From: Argyresthia goedartella
Lineage: Eukaryota > Arthropoda > Insecta > Lepidoptera > Argyresthiidae
Assembly (NCBI GenBank): GCA_949825045.1
Contig: OX463822.1
Span: forward strand, 30,630,703-30,694,702
DNA: 64,000 nt
Direction of reading: 5' to 3'
A model generated the notes under the pieces. The model saw only the letters and a list, made by a program, of their open reading frames with translations. It was not told the DNA's origin and made no database searches. The position numbers were made by a program, and so were the translations under genes. Of the stretch, positions 1 through 13,417 are shown in pieces (the first letter of the stretch is position 1; every line of letters begins with the position of its first letter).

Positions 1-202
1 TCATCCAAAAGTAATCGAGTGTTCCATCATACCGTCTCGAAATTAAAAAGCAATTTGCCCGACAACAGCAAATGCATTCAACACACTTTGTGACCCAAGT
101 AGCAACAAGCAGCCTATAAATATCGTGATACAACAATACATAACAAATGGGTCACGCACATAGCTACAATCCTGGTAACATTTCGATGTATTTAAACATA
201 AC

Positions 203-366
203 GTTTAATTCAGGCACATTGTATATTGCTTCTGGCCCTACACTTTGACACCCTGTGTCCTGGGAACCAGAATTAGCGACGTCACACACATATGATATAA
301 GACCTTGGGATTTTATCTTCTTCCTTCTTATAGCCGGTATTTGAACTGAGGACCTCTCTGTTGTCC
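203..366 (-). mobile_element. SINE-B copy, degraded
   Basis: Reverse of the SINE-B body (GCTTCTGGCCCTACAC, GTCCTGGGAACCAGAA, GACGTCACACACATATGA). The head is badly decayed. Confidence 0.7.
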
Positions 367-1572
367 AAAAAACCATCAAAACTAGTCACCAAACCACGAA
401 TCAGTCAGACAAACAGACAAAAGAAATCCCCATTCTATCAGAGAGCGACGAAAAATACCAGGCTGTCAGAGTTTCTGAGGAGATTTCTCGGCTCATTAAG
501 GATGCGTTCCTTGCCACTACAGGAATGTTTTGACTCTCACGGGATTGGAACCGCGTTCCTTCACGTTTGAGAGCCGGGACGCAGACTTTGTTGACATGCC
601 GAAATGTCCTCTGGGAGGAAAGGTTGTTGGTTTCAAGTGTAAAATTTGTTTTGCTCCTTGACTGTGTTTTTAAATACGGTTAAATGAAAATGTACAGTTT
701 ATCCCGCAAAATCCTTGGCATTTGTCAGCCATTTTATTATCAAACAAAACGCCTTTTTCCATACATGGTGGCAGAGTCACAATGCGCCCACGATTATTCA
801 GTTTTTCAATTGTTAAAACAATTTGTCATTGAAACGTTTGAAGCAATTCAAACCCAATCAACTTATCGCTAGAACAAATTTAAAAATGTGTCAGAAAGTA
901 CGAAGCAGGTACACTTACGCGTCGAAGAAGCATGAGAATTGAACTGCCAGTGACTCTTATGTTCAACGCCATAAGGTTCATGGTATCTGAACTCGATTTT
1001 TTTTCGCATATCCAGAACCGTGAGAACGTTTTAACCCCTATATTTCCAAAACCACACAGACAGACAACAGGTGTCTTCCGAATTACGACCTTGAACGGCC
1101 CTTCTGTCCGTACCCCGCCGTCCGTATAAATACTTCACATTGTGTGTCTCGGGAGAAGACTTGTACAACCTTTCCTAGGGCACAAGTTGCGTTGTTATCT
1201 GTTCATATAGGCTAAATAATGCTTAACATTCTAAAATCTACTTTGATAAGTAATTGGATGTGAATTTGATGAAAATTGATCATAAAATGGTTTTCGGCAT
1301 ATTAATTTAAACTAATTACTTACGCTGGTATGCATCAGAAAAGATTATCAACGTCACAGTTTAAAATTTTATTGTGTATAACATGACAATAGGGTAGTAT
1401 TTAAAAATAAATATGTAAATACACTTTTTTCCGGCAAAAATACTGGGTTTGCCTGACTGAATACTGGAGCGACAAAAAATGAGCGCGCTAGAAATACTGG
1501 CTTTATATGACAAAATTATTGAATGGCGCGACTAGAAATCTAAAAACAGCAACTTGAAAATGTATATGACGT

Positions 1573-1771
1573 CCTCCGTGGCGCAGCGGTTTGTGGTTCA
1601 GCTTACCATGCGAGAGGTCCCGGGTTCGATCACCAGCTGGGGGTAAAGAAAAATAAACCCCAGGCCTTGGATGTTTATATGTGTGTGACGTCGCTGTTTC
1701 TGGTTCCCACGACACTGGGTATCCTAGTGTGGGGCCAGAAGCAATGTATGTGCCTGTATGTAAATGTTTAT
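1573..1771 (+). mobile_element. tRNA-derived SINE-B copy
   Basis: A second SINE family. A box TGGCGCAGCGGT (1579-1590), B box region GGGTTCGATCACC (1622-1634). The body has CTTGGATGTTTATATGTGTG and TGTTTCTGGTTCCCACGACA, ending GTGGGGCCAGAAGC and ATGTAAATG. Confidence 0.85.
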
Positions 1772-1799
1772 GGGTCAAAATCAGAGAGGTTGACATTAT

Positions 1800-4610
1800 G
1801 CTTCGAAAATTATTGAAATTAATAATGCAGCTATAAATAAAATTCATTCAATTGTATTTCTTCATAATTTGGCAAATCGTTTTGACGTTTATTGAATCAT
1901 CTAGTGAACGCGGTTGAAATCGGTCGATATAATTAAAACAACGTATACTAGGTCTTTATTTAGCCAATAAGCGATAGCTGAACCATTTAGAAATTTAGTC
2001 GTGCAAATCAATATTTTTCGCTCTTTTCAAAAAAATCCGTTGTTTATCATCATTTGAACTATAGTTTTTTTATCGCTCGTTTTTTTATTTCCCAAAACAA
2101 AATTAGACCTATCAGTCCTCCCTTTATTTATGCTCTACCTCATCTCCTGACATAATGCAACTATAACCTTTACTTAAGGGCTGAACATAGGCCAATGGCA
2201 TTGAGAATTAGACAAAGAAAACAAATACCCGTCGCATCGCGTCGAAGCAGACTGACGCATGCTCCCGCGCAGAGCCCCGCGGGGCAGCCCGAGCTCCGAG
2301 ACCAAGAAAATTATAGAAAATATTACTAAACTCCTGTAATAATAACATTAAAAATAAAATAAAACAACCAAAAATTTTCCCTTTTTTTACCTATTTTTGC
2401 GTGTAAGTTTCATATAGGAAACTGATTTCGTCTCCGAGCGCTTGTTAATTTAGTTGAATAATAATGCATTGCGAAAAATACTTTTTAAGTATTTAATATA
2501 ACAGATATCCGGTAATTTTAAAAGTCCATTCTTATCTCTAATAGACCTTTTATAACATATATTTATCCTACATTTTTATGTTGTCTAGTTTAGCCTAGAA
2601 TTGAAGCTAAAGATGCGTTTCTGGCCATATTTAATCCCTTAATACGTAAAACCTACTACGATTGTAACCGTCGTTCATCGACATCAAGCCCCCCCCCCCC
2701 CCACCCCCCCACTGCATTCCTCCACTGAATAAGGCAAAACTACATATTAATGCACTATGAAACATTTCGAAACACGATAGATGGCCTACGCTGCGTTCTG
2801 TTTTATGACTTTACAAATATTGGGATTTTCATTGGGATTTAATAGTTTGGTCCCTCGTCCCTTAATGGCGTGGAAGCGGTGAGGCGATGAAAGTTTTTAC
2901 TCGCTTGATTAGTTCGCCCTACTGATACTATTTCTTGAAGGAAGTTTTTTGAAGCATGGCCGTTGGTGTACTCATGCACCCAGATTCACAACCGACAACT
3001 CAAAGAAAGACGGGCTCTTAAAGTTATAGAGATTGAACTACAAAGACTTGGCGCGCCCCTCCACTACACGCCGACGAGACAGAGCGCGTACTTGCGACGC
3101 GAGTGAGCGCGACAGCCTTCCTATGGAGTAGTGAAGGGGGCCATGTTATCGTACTCTATAAATGTCACGTGATCACAATACTCGATATAACAAAAGGATC
3201 ACACTTTAAACACAAATCTAGTGTATTTGTGTTAAAGGCAGTGTCTTCGACTCTTTCACTAAGAACTGGTCTAAATTCTGCTTAGAAATATTATCTTTAC
3301 TTCCCACGAAAATCTGAACACAGATTAGCAAAATTAGACACATCGGTTTAGCCTCTCGCCACCCATGTTTGCATCCAGTTTTTTTTTTCCAGAATTTCAT
3401 TGGTTTTCGCAATTATTACCAATTTTCAACCTTATTAAAATTCGGTGGTTAATGGAGTTGACGCTGGGAGTTGCATGAAATGGAGCTTGAAGTGAGTGAA
3501 AGAGCTAATGAGTGGAACATACGGGAACGAAGGTATTTTTTTTTGTTGGAGGGGAAAAAATGGAATTGCCCAGGAGTCAAAGCTCCTTGCTATGTCCGGG
3601 TCCCTACACATTGAGCGGGCATCAGCTCGTGTGGTACACGGACTAAAAACAACCCCTTTGTTGTATTGTATGACAGTTATCGATAAAATCGATATTACTG
3701 TGAGCCATGCGACTGCGAGCCATGGTTCGAGAACGAAGAGTTGGTAACTAAATAAAAAAATATATTATCGTCACGTTATGGATATTATAATTTAAGTGCG
3801 TTTTATTTTTCGTTTCCGTGCGACACACTGTTGACTCTTTTTAAATTTCGAACTCACAGCCAACTCCATTTTTTCAGGTCGGAATATCTTAGACAGATAT
3901 TAACTAGACTAATAGTAACATTTGTAATATCGAAAAAACCTGTAGGGTGCATACTTTTCCAGAAACATGTAAAAAAAAATATGTATGAAGAAATTTTATG
4001 ATTAACTGTCACAGTGTTTCTCCGGACATTTTGGCGCATATCCTTAACTGCGATTTTGAACCTCATGCTATGGTAATAAGATTTAAAACCTATACCGGAA
4101 AATTACCTCCATTGCAGTCGTTGAGGGGCTAATCAATCTAAAAATCATTCTGCACCATACTGAATTAATTTCATTCACTCAAAATGGATTCTATCAGATC
4201 TCAGCAGTACATTCAGTAATTACCACAACCACATGTCACGTTGTATTGGAAGCCATGTTTGTGATTGAAATTGACCAAGTTAACCATTTTACTTCTCCGC
4301 TTGCCGGAAAAGAAAAACTAATGACATAACAAATGAGGCAAATTTTATGTTGTTGCCCCACAAATGCTTACAATAGAATCTTCAGTACTTTTTGACGTCT
4401 GTCAAAAAAAATCCTTGGTCCTTGCGTCTCCACATGTTAAGATGGATCGAATACAGCCTCTCGCTCGGGAAATGACTGCAATTTGTCCTTTAAGCGGCAC
4501 TTTATTTGATCGGCAGACTGAGCATTCGGCTGGAAGTATACTTTGCCTACTTTAATCGCTTTATTCCTACTAAGCACTATGGATAGGTATTAAACTCGTA
4601 TCACGCAATT
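1800..4610. other. No gene seen
   Basis: AT-rich sequence with the poly-C tract and a GC-richer patch at 3050-3130. Short chance ORFs only, none with splice signals, homology or codon character. Confidence 0.6.
2689..2710 (+). repeat. Poly-C tract
   Basis: A run of C broken by a single A. This is unusual in such AT-rich sequence and a place where assembly or read length may be wrong. Confidence 0.9.
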
Positions 4611-4612
4611 TT

Positions 4613-4855
4613 GACGACCCGAATGGCCGGGTCGGCAGTGACCTTGCCTACGAAGCCAAGGGTCCCGGGTTCGAGTCCCGATGGGGCAAATATTTGTTTG
4701 CTGAGAACGGATGTTTGTACCCTAGTCATGGTTGTTTATCCATCTAATTATAATATTTATCTATATAAGTATGTGTATCGTTATCTAGTACCCAAGATAC
4801 AGGGAATCCTAGTTTGGTGCTATATCAATGTGTGTAAATAGTGTCCAGGGTATTA
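4613..4855 (+). mobile_element. tRNA-derived SINE-A copy
   Basis: The head has an RNA polymerase III A box (TGGCCGGGTCGG, 4624-4635) and B box (GGTTCGAGTCC, about 4669-4679), then a non-tRNA body ending GTAAATAGTGTCCAGG. It is the longest plus-strand copy and a good reference for the family. The head gives a misleading resemblance to a tRNA gene. Confidence 0.85.
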
Positions 4856-4859
4856 TCCA

Positions 4860-7800
4860 AGGTGTAATGTAAAAGTATCTAACAATGCACTTTTTGTTAC
4901 AGGTAAACAAAATGACTATCAACAAACCTCTTGAGTCATCGATGAAGAATTAAGAGGTATCTCTAAGTTAACATTCCTTGCCTTGCTTACCTTCTATACA
5001 CAAACAGCTGTTAAAATAGTTAAATTTTATGAAACACTCCATGCAAATACATCATATATTTCGGGGCGCATTTATTCCATTCGCATATTTAATGCTACTT
5101 GGGTATTTATTAGCCGTAAAATAACGCTAATGCGGATTAAAATCAAACCTTGACTCCCTTTAGAAATATTTGCGCCAACAAACATAAATCGTAAATTTTC
5201 AAAGAGGTTTAAATCTAAATAACTATATCAACAGATGGTCAAGTAAGTTCTTTTGGCAATAAAAGTGAATTCATAAGAATTGGAGTTAATTTATTTGATG
5301 CTCGGTGATATTTCACGGTTGAGAACAGCATAAAATTGTTGTTACGGAATTTAAGGCCTTTGTAGAAGTACCAACCAACTGTGAATGAACTTTAAAAATA
5401 AGCTAAATTATTGGTCATGTCAAATTATGATCAGTTATCATCGATCAGAAATCAGTTCAACCTCCAGAACCTATAAGATAATATAACACAAATTGCAGTG
5501 GCCACAAAAAATCTGCTGGGCGAGAGGTAATAAAATTAAAACAGTGCCTAGACTCGGAATAAGATTTTTTAAATATCAGTGAGGAGTTGAAGATATTACT
5601 CAACAAAAACTACCTTTTTATTAAAAATATCCTATAATAAGATACACCAAGGCGTAATTCAAAGGCCAAGGTTTTATAGAAACCTTCTCAGTTTTTGTCT
5701 CCAAATCGTTATCGTTGGAGCGTCCATAGAATTTCTTGATACTTTCCAGAGGTCGTGGCCAGGCTTATGAATTAGGGATCAGCATTAGGGTAACAAATGT
5801 CACTAACGGCCAACAACACGTGCTTATAAGAGGGATATCATTGACTTAATATCAACTGAAAAAGCCACATGTGCTCAAAGGTGAAGTTGAATGTCACTAT
5901 GACATTTGCTTCTTGGGTAATTTCGAGAGTTTTTATTTGGATTTTTATTCCTATTACTTAGGTACCTACGTTTTCATAGTATTTATTGTATATTCAGAAT
6001 CGGAATAAATACTTTTTCATACCATTTGATGGAGATTCAGTCTAGTTTTGGCTTTCCGAAGCGTGATGAGTTACATCTAGAATACCTGTGGTATTAAATT
6101 TCTATAAATCTGGAAGTCTTTTCCCACCGTAGACGAAAAATACAAAAAATGGATTATCGTTCACATATTCAGAAGTAATTTTGAGCCCCAAACTACGATG
6201 ATAAATGTTGTCATACTTTCTAGCGGTACATGACGTACACGATTAAGTCTTATGTTAAAAAAATGTACGAGAAATATACGTCATTGTAAGCCAGATATAA
6301 AAATGTGTCCTAGACAGATTTACGAGTGAGCAATGACCAATGTGTTACCGCCAGAAAGTATTTATTCCAGCAGTGGCTACACATATTATAAGTCATTCTT
6401 TATGTAACAGTCGAATATTTGACGTTACCGAGACCCAGAAAATATGATCGTAAAACTATATTACAGTTTTTAACGATATTTGACTTCAGAAAAACACAAC
6501 AACAAAAAAACAGTTTGGTTAGTAGTCATATGATTTATTATAACAATTGTTTTGTTGTATGTACGCGTGACAATTTTACCCAGATCCCCCAACTGTTATC
6601 TAATCCCAATCATATGGAGTTATCCGTTTATCACAGTTATCTGCACAATGCCACCGCGTGGCTCTTTTATGCTAGGGGTGCTTTTGTTAATCAATATTTG
6701 ATTTGTAATAAATGTGGGTATGGGAGGATGCTCCATCCAACCATTGTGTCCCAGTCAGAGTGGGACAAATTTTAGAAATATCTCATGAGGAAACCTCGAT
6801 AACAAGCTACAGTTGGACGAAATTTTGCCTTTGCCAACCCGTACGCGAAAAGACGTGACGCTGTGTGAGTAAGTTACCATAAATATGGAGACACATCAAA
6901 TAAATTGAGCCGGCTTCTGCCAAATTACAGACTGATGGAAAATTAAATGTAGAACAGAAGTTCCTCTTTAAAAGCGTGTAAAAGTGTATAATTTAGAGGC
7001 AGCACCTGAGCATCGATGACGATACGTTGTCATTACATGCGCGTGCGCTTGACCTATACGAAATTGCCAAAAACCCAAGAAAGTAATAAATATTCAACAA
7101 ACAATCATAATTCTGCTCCTTGGGTTGGTTGGCTGGGTTGTGCCAAAAACAGGTCCTTGCGATACACCAATTTGCGCACTGTAGTATTATGTACTTTTAT
7201 GTAAGTAATTATAGACGTCGTCGTAAGCTTTTTTATTCTCGACCGAATAACCGGGACAGTTATCATCAGTGCGATGTTTTTTTTTAAAACAACGAGTTAA
7301 TGTAGTCTTTGATGCACAAAAATACACTATAAATTATAAATAGATATTAACTTTTCACTACCTTTATTTACAAAACTAAATATAAGTAGATATTTATTCA
7401 TAGTTCACGTTATTTACAGTTCGACAGACCGATTAGTTACTAAATTCATTTCATTAATACGTTTAATGCAATGAAAAACTACCATTTTTGAAGATTTCAT
7501 CACGCAATTTTATAATCTTACATTTGAAGACCCGTATCTCCGTCAACGAGGAAAGATAATCATTTTTGTAGTTGCATTGAAAGGTATTAACTCAAAGGCA
7601 AAGCGGCTTTTAATATACGAGTAAGCTTAAGCCTTAATTACTTAAAGATACCTAGTGAAACCGGTCTTCAATTATTTCAACTGTTTTTTCATAATAACAT
7701 AAATAACAAGTAGTATTTAAACGCATGACCGTAAATCCAGCTTTACTGGAAAAACTACTGATATTACCTGACAATATTACAGATATATGAAACACAGCAA

Positions 7801-8260
7801 CTTGAAAACCTTATTTCGAGTAACATAAAATAGAAAACGAGAGTTGCAATTTGTTGTTTTTACATGTTTAACTGTGCCTCTGAAAAGGTGCAACGATGCT
7901 TGTCTTGTCTAATCACAGAATTCATAGAACTGCACGCCAAAGTGAACTTAGCACCTCGCTCTGATGACGTCATAGCGATGACGAGTCGAGGGCGAGAGCT
8001 AGCTAGCGATAGAGATAGCTTTGTCGCGTCGCGTAGTACATTATACCTAACCACACTTATGACGCTTCTTTTTCCCTCCAGACGCATTAAACTAAAATAA
8101 CCTTTTGTAAATCTCAAGTTACGGAAAATAGGAGTTTTAAATAAGGAGTGTGGTTTATTTATGAGCTTGTTGATCGCGAGTGTCAGCTTGCATTCGCGTA
8201 CGTATGAAACGTAATTTGATTATTTTTTCTCAATTGGCATTTTTAACGAAAAATAAAAAA
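4860..8260. other. No gene seen
   Basis: AT-rich. A 118-codon ORF at 6419-6775 (+) has no recognisable motif and a composition expected by chance. The patch at 7960-8090 is open on both strands and gives nothing known. Confidence 0.55.
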
Positions 8261-8656
8261 CCGGTTAAGTGCGAGTCTAACTCGCGCACAAAGGGTTTCG
8301 TACCATCGTACAATAGTAGGGATGGTGTGGAGTGAATAGTTTGGATTTTACATAGGAAAATGTATTTTACAAGGTTATTGGTGCGGCTACTTTCACACTC
8401 CATGTAAGTAAACAGGTGCATTCATAAGTTTGTATGTGGTATGGTTTGATGGAATTGTTGTATGGGAGCCCCCTTTAATATTTTTTTAGTTTTTGTTGTT
8501 ATAGCGGCAACAGAAATAAATCATCTGTGAACATTTAATCTATCTAACTATCACGGTTCACAAGATACAGCCTGGTGACAGACGGACGGACGGACGGACA
8601 GCGGAGGCTTAGTAATAGGGTCCCGTTTGGCACCCTTCAGGTACGGAACCCTAAGG
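8261..8656 (+). repeat. Hairpin-headed lepidopteran repeat C
   Basis: It starts AAAAACCGGTTAAGTGCGAG with a hairpin (GTGCGAG...CTCGCGCAC), then CGTACCATCGTAC. A GACGGACGGACGG microsatellite (8579-8598) and GTACGGAACCCTAA end it. This layout is very common in moth and butterfly genomes. I cannot state its class with confidence. Confidence 0.75.
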
Positions 8657-8837
8657 AACACGTTATAAGACATTAAGTTATGTTGCTCTATCAGCCCTTT
8701 ATGCATCGTACAAAATACATCGTAAACCGTAATAGAGTAAAATTTTCTCAGAATGTCTTTAATTCTAATGCCGCCACAAATAACGAATTTCATGCGTTTT
8801 TTTTTTAATAGAAGTCGTCGCAATACAAAATATATGT

Positions 8838-8898
8838 ATGTGTGAAGGTTCGGAACTCTTCGTTTCCGATTCAAACTCGCACTTAACCGATTTTGTAT
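8838..8898 (-). repeat. Inverted head fragment of repeat C
   Basis: Reverse of the head: AACTCGCACTTAACCGATTT. With the copy at 8261-8656 it makes a head-to-head pair about 640 bp across. Confidence 0.65.
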
Positions 8899-8899
8899 T

Positions 8900-11435
8900 T
8901 ATCAGCGTGGAGTATTTATTCTTTATATATTATTCGTTCTGCCACCAACGGAGGGCGGCATAACGCAGTCAGCCTTACTCTTTAGCGTATTTTAAACTTT
9001 TGTTTTTTTTTATAACAGATTCACACACGGTAAATTCAATAACTTTATTGCGCTATTAAGACTATACTTTACTGTCAAGTTCGTCAGATTAAAAAATAAA
9101 GGGTAACACTGAGATTGTTTGTACTAAAATGTTTGCTTTGCAATATCTGCAGAGAACGCAATGGATTGTAGAAGGTTTTTTTGTATATTCTAAGCATAAC
9201 CTACTGCATGGCTACCTAGAACTTTTTGAATCTTTCGGAATTTGCCAGCCAAGTTAGTACAGATACCTAAAAATAAAAAGTTTAAATAAGTAACTAACTA
9301 CTCGTCATAAATCAAGCCAAAAACTCATGATTTAGTAAAAAATGTCACATCAATTACCTAAACTCCATGTTATACACCGAACTTCGCTTAACTTTGGAAT
9401 GGCAGGCATAATAAGCTTCAGTCGGTACTAAAATTCGTTGCAAAAACTTAATAAATCGTATTTATTGTTCGTAAAATATACATCAACTAATGTCCTTCCA
9501 CCTACAGTCACTTAATTAAAGACAGCCTCAAACTACCTTTATGTACTGCACTATAAAATGCTTCGTAAATCTGCAAGTATCACTGCATGCTTGGGTATCT
9601 GATGCATAATATTTATTTGATGTTCTCTGCGCAGTCTGTCCCGAAGTCTGGAGTTTCTGAAGTCTACCAAAATAGAACAGAATTATATAATAAAACACCC
9701 TAAACAATAAATGAACCCTTAAGTTTAAATTTGGCTGACTTGTCTCCTTGATAAGCTGATAACTTTCGAACTTCTGGACCGATTTTAATTAAACATGTTT
9801 GAGAATCATCGCAGGAAAGTCTACTCGTTCAAATCCGTCTACCCGTTTGACCGCTAAGGGTGCTACGGTCAGACACACAGACGGAAATACACGCACACAT
9901 ACTCACAGAAAGACAGACGCTTCAAGCTTATGACATTCCTTTTTTCGTCGGGAAACAAACATGGCGTGACGTATTTTGACATCCAGGGTGGAAAAGGCAC
10001 AGTTGCGCCCACGGTTACGCAGTTATTTATTGCTCCATAACCAAAAAGAGACTACCACCATCAGAATTTGAAATGAACAAATCTCTAAAGCATGGACAAA
10101 ACAAATTGTTGAATTATTTATCGCAATACAAACTTTTTTGCAAACAAAGTTGCTTTTTTTTTTAATGTGTTTCTATCAAGCAATTCAATGAGATTCGCTC
10201 ATCTGAGGAGCAACCCTTCCCTGGTGTAATGTCAAGCTTATTGTTCATTGACTTTTAGACTATTTTGTTGACCAAGAGAACCTGTACTAAACTAAACAAT
10301 ACACCTCTACTAAAAAGAGAATGCAACTGCATGACTTGCGAGTACTTACTACACCAAATATGGATGAGGAAGCGCCCCTAACCTAACCGAAACTAAAAAA
10401 AAAGGAATTAAATAAAAAACACGAGAGGAAATAGAGAAAGAAGATGAAGTCGCTCATGAGGTGGCCCAAGAGATGAGCTGGCTAGTCGCTCCCACTTCTT
10501 TCGTCTGCGTCTGTATCATGACGGAATCATTTACATATTTGGCGAAATTCTCCCAAATATCGTCGAAAACTCGAAACTATGGAATCTGACAAGGCCTCAG
10601 TCTAACGGTAATAACTTCGTAGCAGTTATTATCTGCATGATTTGTGGACCAATTGAAGCAAACATTCATCGATAAGTTTGGATTTCAGTCCTTTGCTACG
10701 AGGGGTCAGTAATAAGTTCGTTGGCTCTATTTACTTCTTGCAACTCTTCCAACTGTGAAATGACCATGTACCCACTAATATTCGAGTACCTAAGAGTATA
10801 TGTAGTTTACCTTGTATGCATGAATGCCAGCATCACGCACAAACTTCCGTAGATTTTATGACGTTAATGATGTATTTAAGACTGTTACCACTGTTTGATA
10901 AATAAATAAATAAATATAAATACATTGTTCTGCTTTTGATCTGCGGAGTGGTGGCTGGAATTGGATATTCATTCATAAACATGTCCACCTCCCTAATCCT
11001 CCAGTACTATAATGCTAAACATGCTTTAGTCGTCGCTTCGACTCCAGTGTAGGTGTCACCGGATTCTTTCCTCTGAATACGAATTTGATAAAGTTAGATG
11101 ATTGGCGTTCTGCTACAATGCTTCATTCTGGGTTAATAGGTATTATTATTAATTAAAGGGATGGTGTTTGAACCTGTCATGTCTCTTGTTATAACACACA
11201 TGCTCAAAAAAGCGACCACTGATGATGAAAATAAAAAGGCCATCACTGATAAAAAAGATTATAAAAAGCAGACCCGCCCAGTTCTGATCATGAGAAAATC
11301 ATCTTAAGAGATAATATGGAATTCGAGAGAAAGCATCGTATCCAGACTTCACTCTCCGACAGTGGCAACAGTAATGTATGAGGAATCACGTCACAATGTC
11401 TTCATTGTGTCATTATATCGTCTTAAATATATAAA
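8900..11435. other. No gene seen
   Basis: AT-rich. A stretch at 9730-9960 (TCTGGACCGATTTTAATTAA, ACACACAGACGGAAAT) resembles decayed lepidopteran repeat sequence. An AAATA microsatellite at 10893-10915 probably marks an old LINE tail. Confidence 0.55.
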
Positions 11436-11660
11436 GTCGATGAAGAATTCAAAATGTTGACGCACCTGTCCCGCCCTGAATCGCATGTGGTTGCAAAATG
11501 TGGTGTATGGAATTGGCCTATTTAGGAGGACACTAATGAAGAGCTGTCAGGAATTACAGCAATGAACGACCAGATTGCCTTGTATAAAGCGGACCCTCTG
11601 ACTAAAATGGCCGCTGATGAAGAATCGGAATTCGCATACGAAGTATCTTTGGCTCTCTAA
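11436..11660 (+). pseudogene. Unidentified decayed coding sequence
   Basis: A 75-codon frame with one internal TAG (11523) and a final TAA. It reads MLTHLSRPESHVVAKCGVWN, the stop, then ELSGITAMNDQIALYKADPL and AADEESEFAYEVSLAL. The composition (acidic, few AT-type residues) looks protein-like against an AT-rich background. No splice borders were seen. It may be a retrocopy or an old transposon gene. I do not recognise it. Confidence 0.3.
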
Positions 11661-12194
11661 AAGATCTCGATCTACTTCGTAAAGGTAGGCAAAGGCACAG
11701 AATATTTAATAGTACGCAAAGGTAAGAAAAGTTTGTAAGTAAACAAGCCTAGAAGCAAGTACAATGCACATTGAAAGCATATCCACTTCATAATTGCTGT
11801 ATGATTTTAATGGTCTGCGGTTATCCGTATAAAAAACCGCTATCAAATAGATATAATCGGTGAAAACCTGCTAATGACTGTTTTACGACGGTCCTCAATC
11901 CGATTCGATTGGCATCAACTTTTCCAACTGCCTCTAATTGTTGTGTTTTACTGATCTCTCTCACGACATGTTGTAAGTGTAGCCGCGATTTCGACTTAAG
12001 GCCTCGGCACACCACATGCAGCTCAGTAGCAGGGCAATTTTAGCTAAGGCCCGAGCGTTTTATATATAATACAATAAACTCTATGAAGCACATCGTGCTC
12101 ACACCCAACTTTTACCATCATACACCAAATTACAACAATAATGTGATTGTGGGCGTAACTCTGTCAAACATTATTTATTTATCTATTAGCTTGT

Positions 12195-12345
12195 CAAATT
12201 CGTACGTAGCACTCCCATGGTCTGCGGGTGACGGGGGACAAAAAATGGCGGGTTTTTCCTACTACGCGCCCCGCCGCCCGCCCTCGCAGCCCCCGCATCT
12301 TTCGTCCTCCGTCGCCCGCAGACCATGGGAGTGCTACGTACAAAG
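12195..12345. repeat. GC-rich palindromic insert, 33-bp arms
   Basis: Left arm 12202-12234 (GTACGTAGCACTCCCATGG) and right arm 12309-12341 (CCATGGGAGTGCTACGTAC) have one mismatch over 33 bp. The loop is very GC-rich. It interrupts the left arm of the larger fold-back that follows. Confidence 0.82.
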
Positions 12346-12884
12346 GGGTTTGAAACTTTTTGTATGGACGCTGGCATATCGACCCACCGCCATTTTGTTT
12401 TTTTTTCAAAATCGCGGCGCACCATGAAAGTGGTCTGTATGGATAGAGGACACATAGACGAATGTTTAATAACTTGGTACCCTAAAGCGTCACATTACCG
12501 AGATATTTGGAGGTAAAGTTCGACTTATGAGTACAACGACAATCACTAAAAATAGACTTATTACGTGTCTATATGCGTAATATTATCTCGAAATAATCAC
12601 TCCCAGGTAGATTATTATAATTACAGTTTATTGGAAGAAAGTAGGTACATTCATTTGTGATATCCACCAATACGCATTGTAACTATGTACCTATATAATG
12701 TATTTGTTATGTAATGTTATGTAATAACATGCTTATAATAATACGCATGTTATTAAACATTTTTTGTTCGTCTATGTGTACTCTATCCATATATACCACT
12801 TTCATCGTGCGCCGCGATTTTGAAAAAAAAAAACAAAATGGCGGCGGGTCGATATGCCAAAAAGTTTCAATGCCCTTTGACAAG
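12342..12884. repeat. Large fold-back element, arms about 130 bp
   Basis: The left arm 12342-12472 carries TGGCATATCGACCCACCGCC and TCAAAATCGCGGCGCACC. The right arm 12748-12884 is complementary. The loop of about 275 bp is AT-rich. Several chance ORFs in both orientations cover it and are not genes. Confidence 0.82.
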
Positions 12885-13113
12885 CATAGTGTTGGTTGAA
12901 TATCGAGCATCTGGAACTATAATATATATGCCAGTAAAAGCTATACCGTTGCTATGATGACGTCGCATGCAATATTTACACGTGACTAGGCAACTGAATT
13001 AATTGACCGCTTGGTGGCGCTGGCGTAGTTGCCGGCAAAGAGTTTCATTCAACTGAGGTTAGGTTCAAAAACACGTCACGAGATCATTCAAAAACACTTG
13101 ACGCTGACAAAAT

Positions 13114-13190
13114 TAACCTCAAATTACTGTAACTTTAACCTCAAATGACTGTAACTATAACCTCAAATGACTGTAACTGTAATCTCAAAT
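13114..13190 (+). repeat. 22-bp tandem repeat
   Basis: About 3.5 units of AACCTCAAATGACTGTAACT, immediately upstream of a SINE-A. Confidence 0.85.
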
Positions 13191-13207
13191 TAATGAATGA
13201 ATGAATT

Positions 13208-13417
13208 GACGACCCGAATGGCCGAGTCGTCAGTGATCCTGCCTACGAAGCCAAGGACCCGGGTTCGAGCCCCGGAGGGGCAAATATTTGTTTGATGAGA
13301 ACGGATCTTTGTACCCTATTCATGGTTTATGTATCTAAGTATGATATTTATCTATATAAGTATCTGTATCGTTGTCAAGATACATAAGATGTCTGTAAAT
13401 AGTGTCCAAGGTATTAC
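13208..13417 (+). mobile_element. SINE-A copy with internal deletion
   Basis: Same head with A box TGGCCGAGTCG and B box GGTTCGAGCCC. The body lacks the segment between TATCTGTATCGTTGTC and AAGATACA and part of the tail. It starts right after a 22-bp tandem repeat array. Confidence 0.82.

Noticed and set aside
4613..4690. tRNA gene-like sequence with A and B boxes (also at 1573, 13208, 17860 and the reverse copies)
   Set aside because: The acceptor stem and anticodon arm do not fold properly, and each is followed by the same SINE body. They are SINE heads, not tRNA genes.
6419..6775. 118-codon plus-strand ORF
   Set aside because: AT-rich, with no motif, no splice context and no similarity I recognise; best seen as chance.
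8551..8874. 107-codon minus-strand ORF
   Set aside because: It lies largely in repeat C, including its ACGG microsatellite (read as RPSVRPSV), so it is repeat sequence.
12083..12516. Several ORFs of 60-114 codons on both strands
   Set aside because: They come from the GC-rich palindrome and fold-back arms, which open frames in mirrored orientation.
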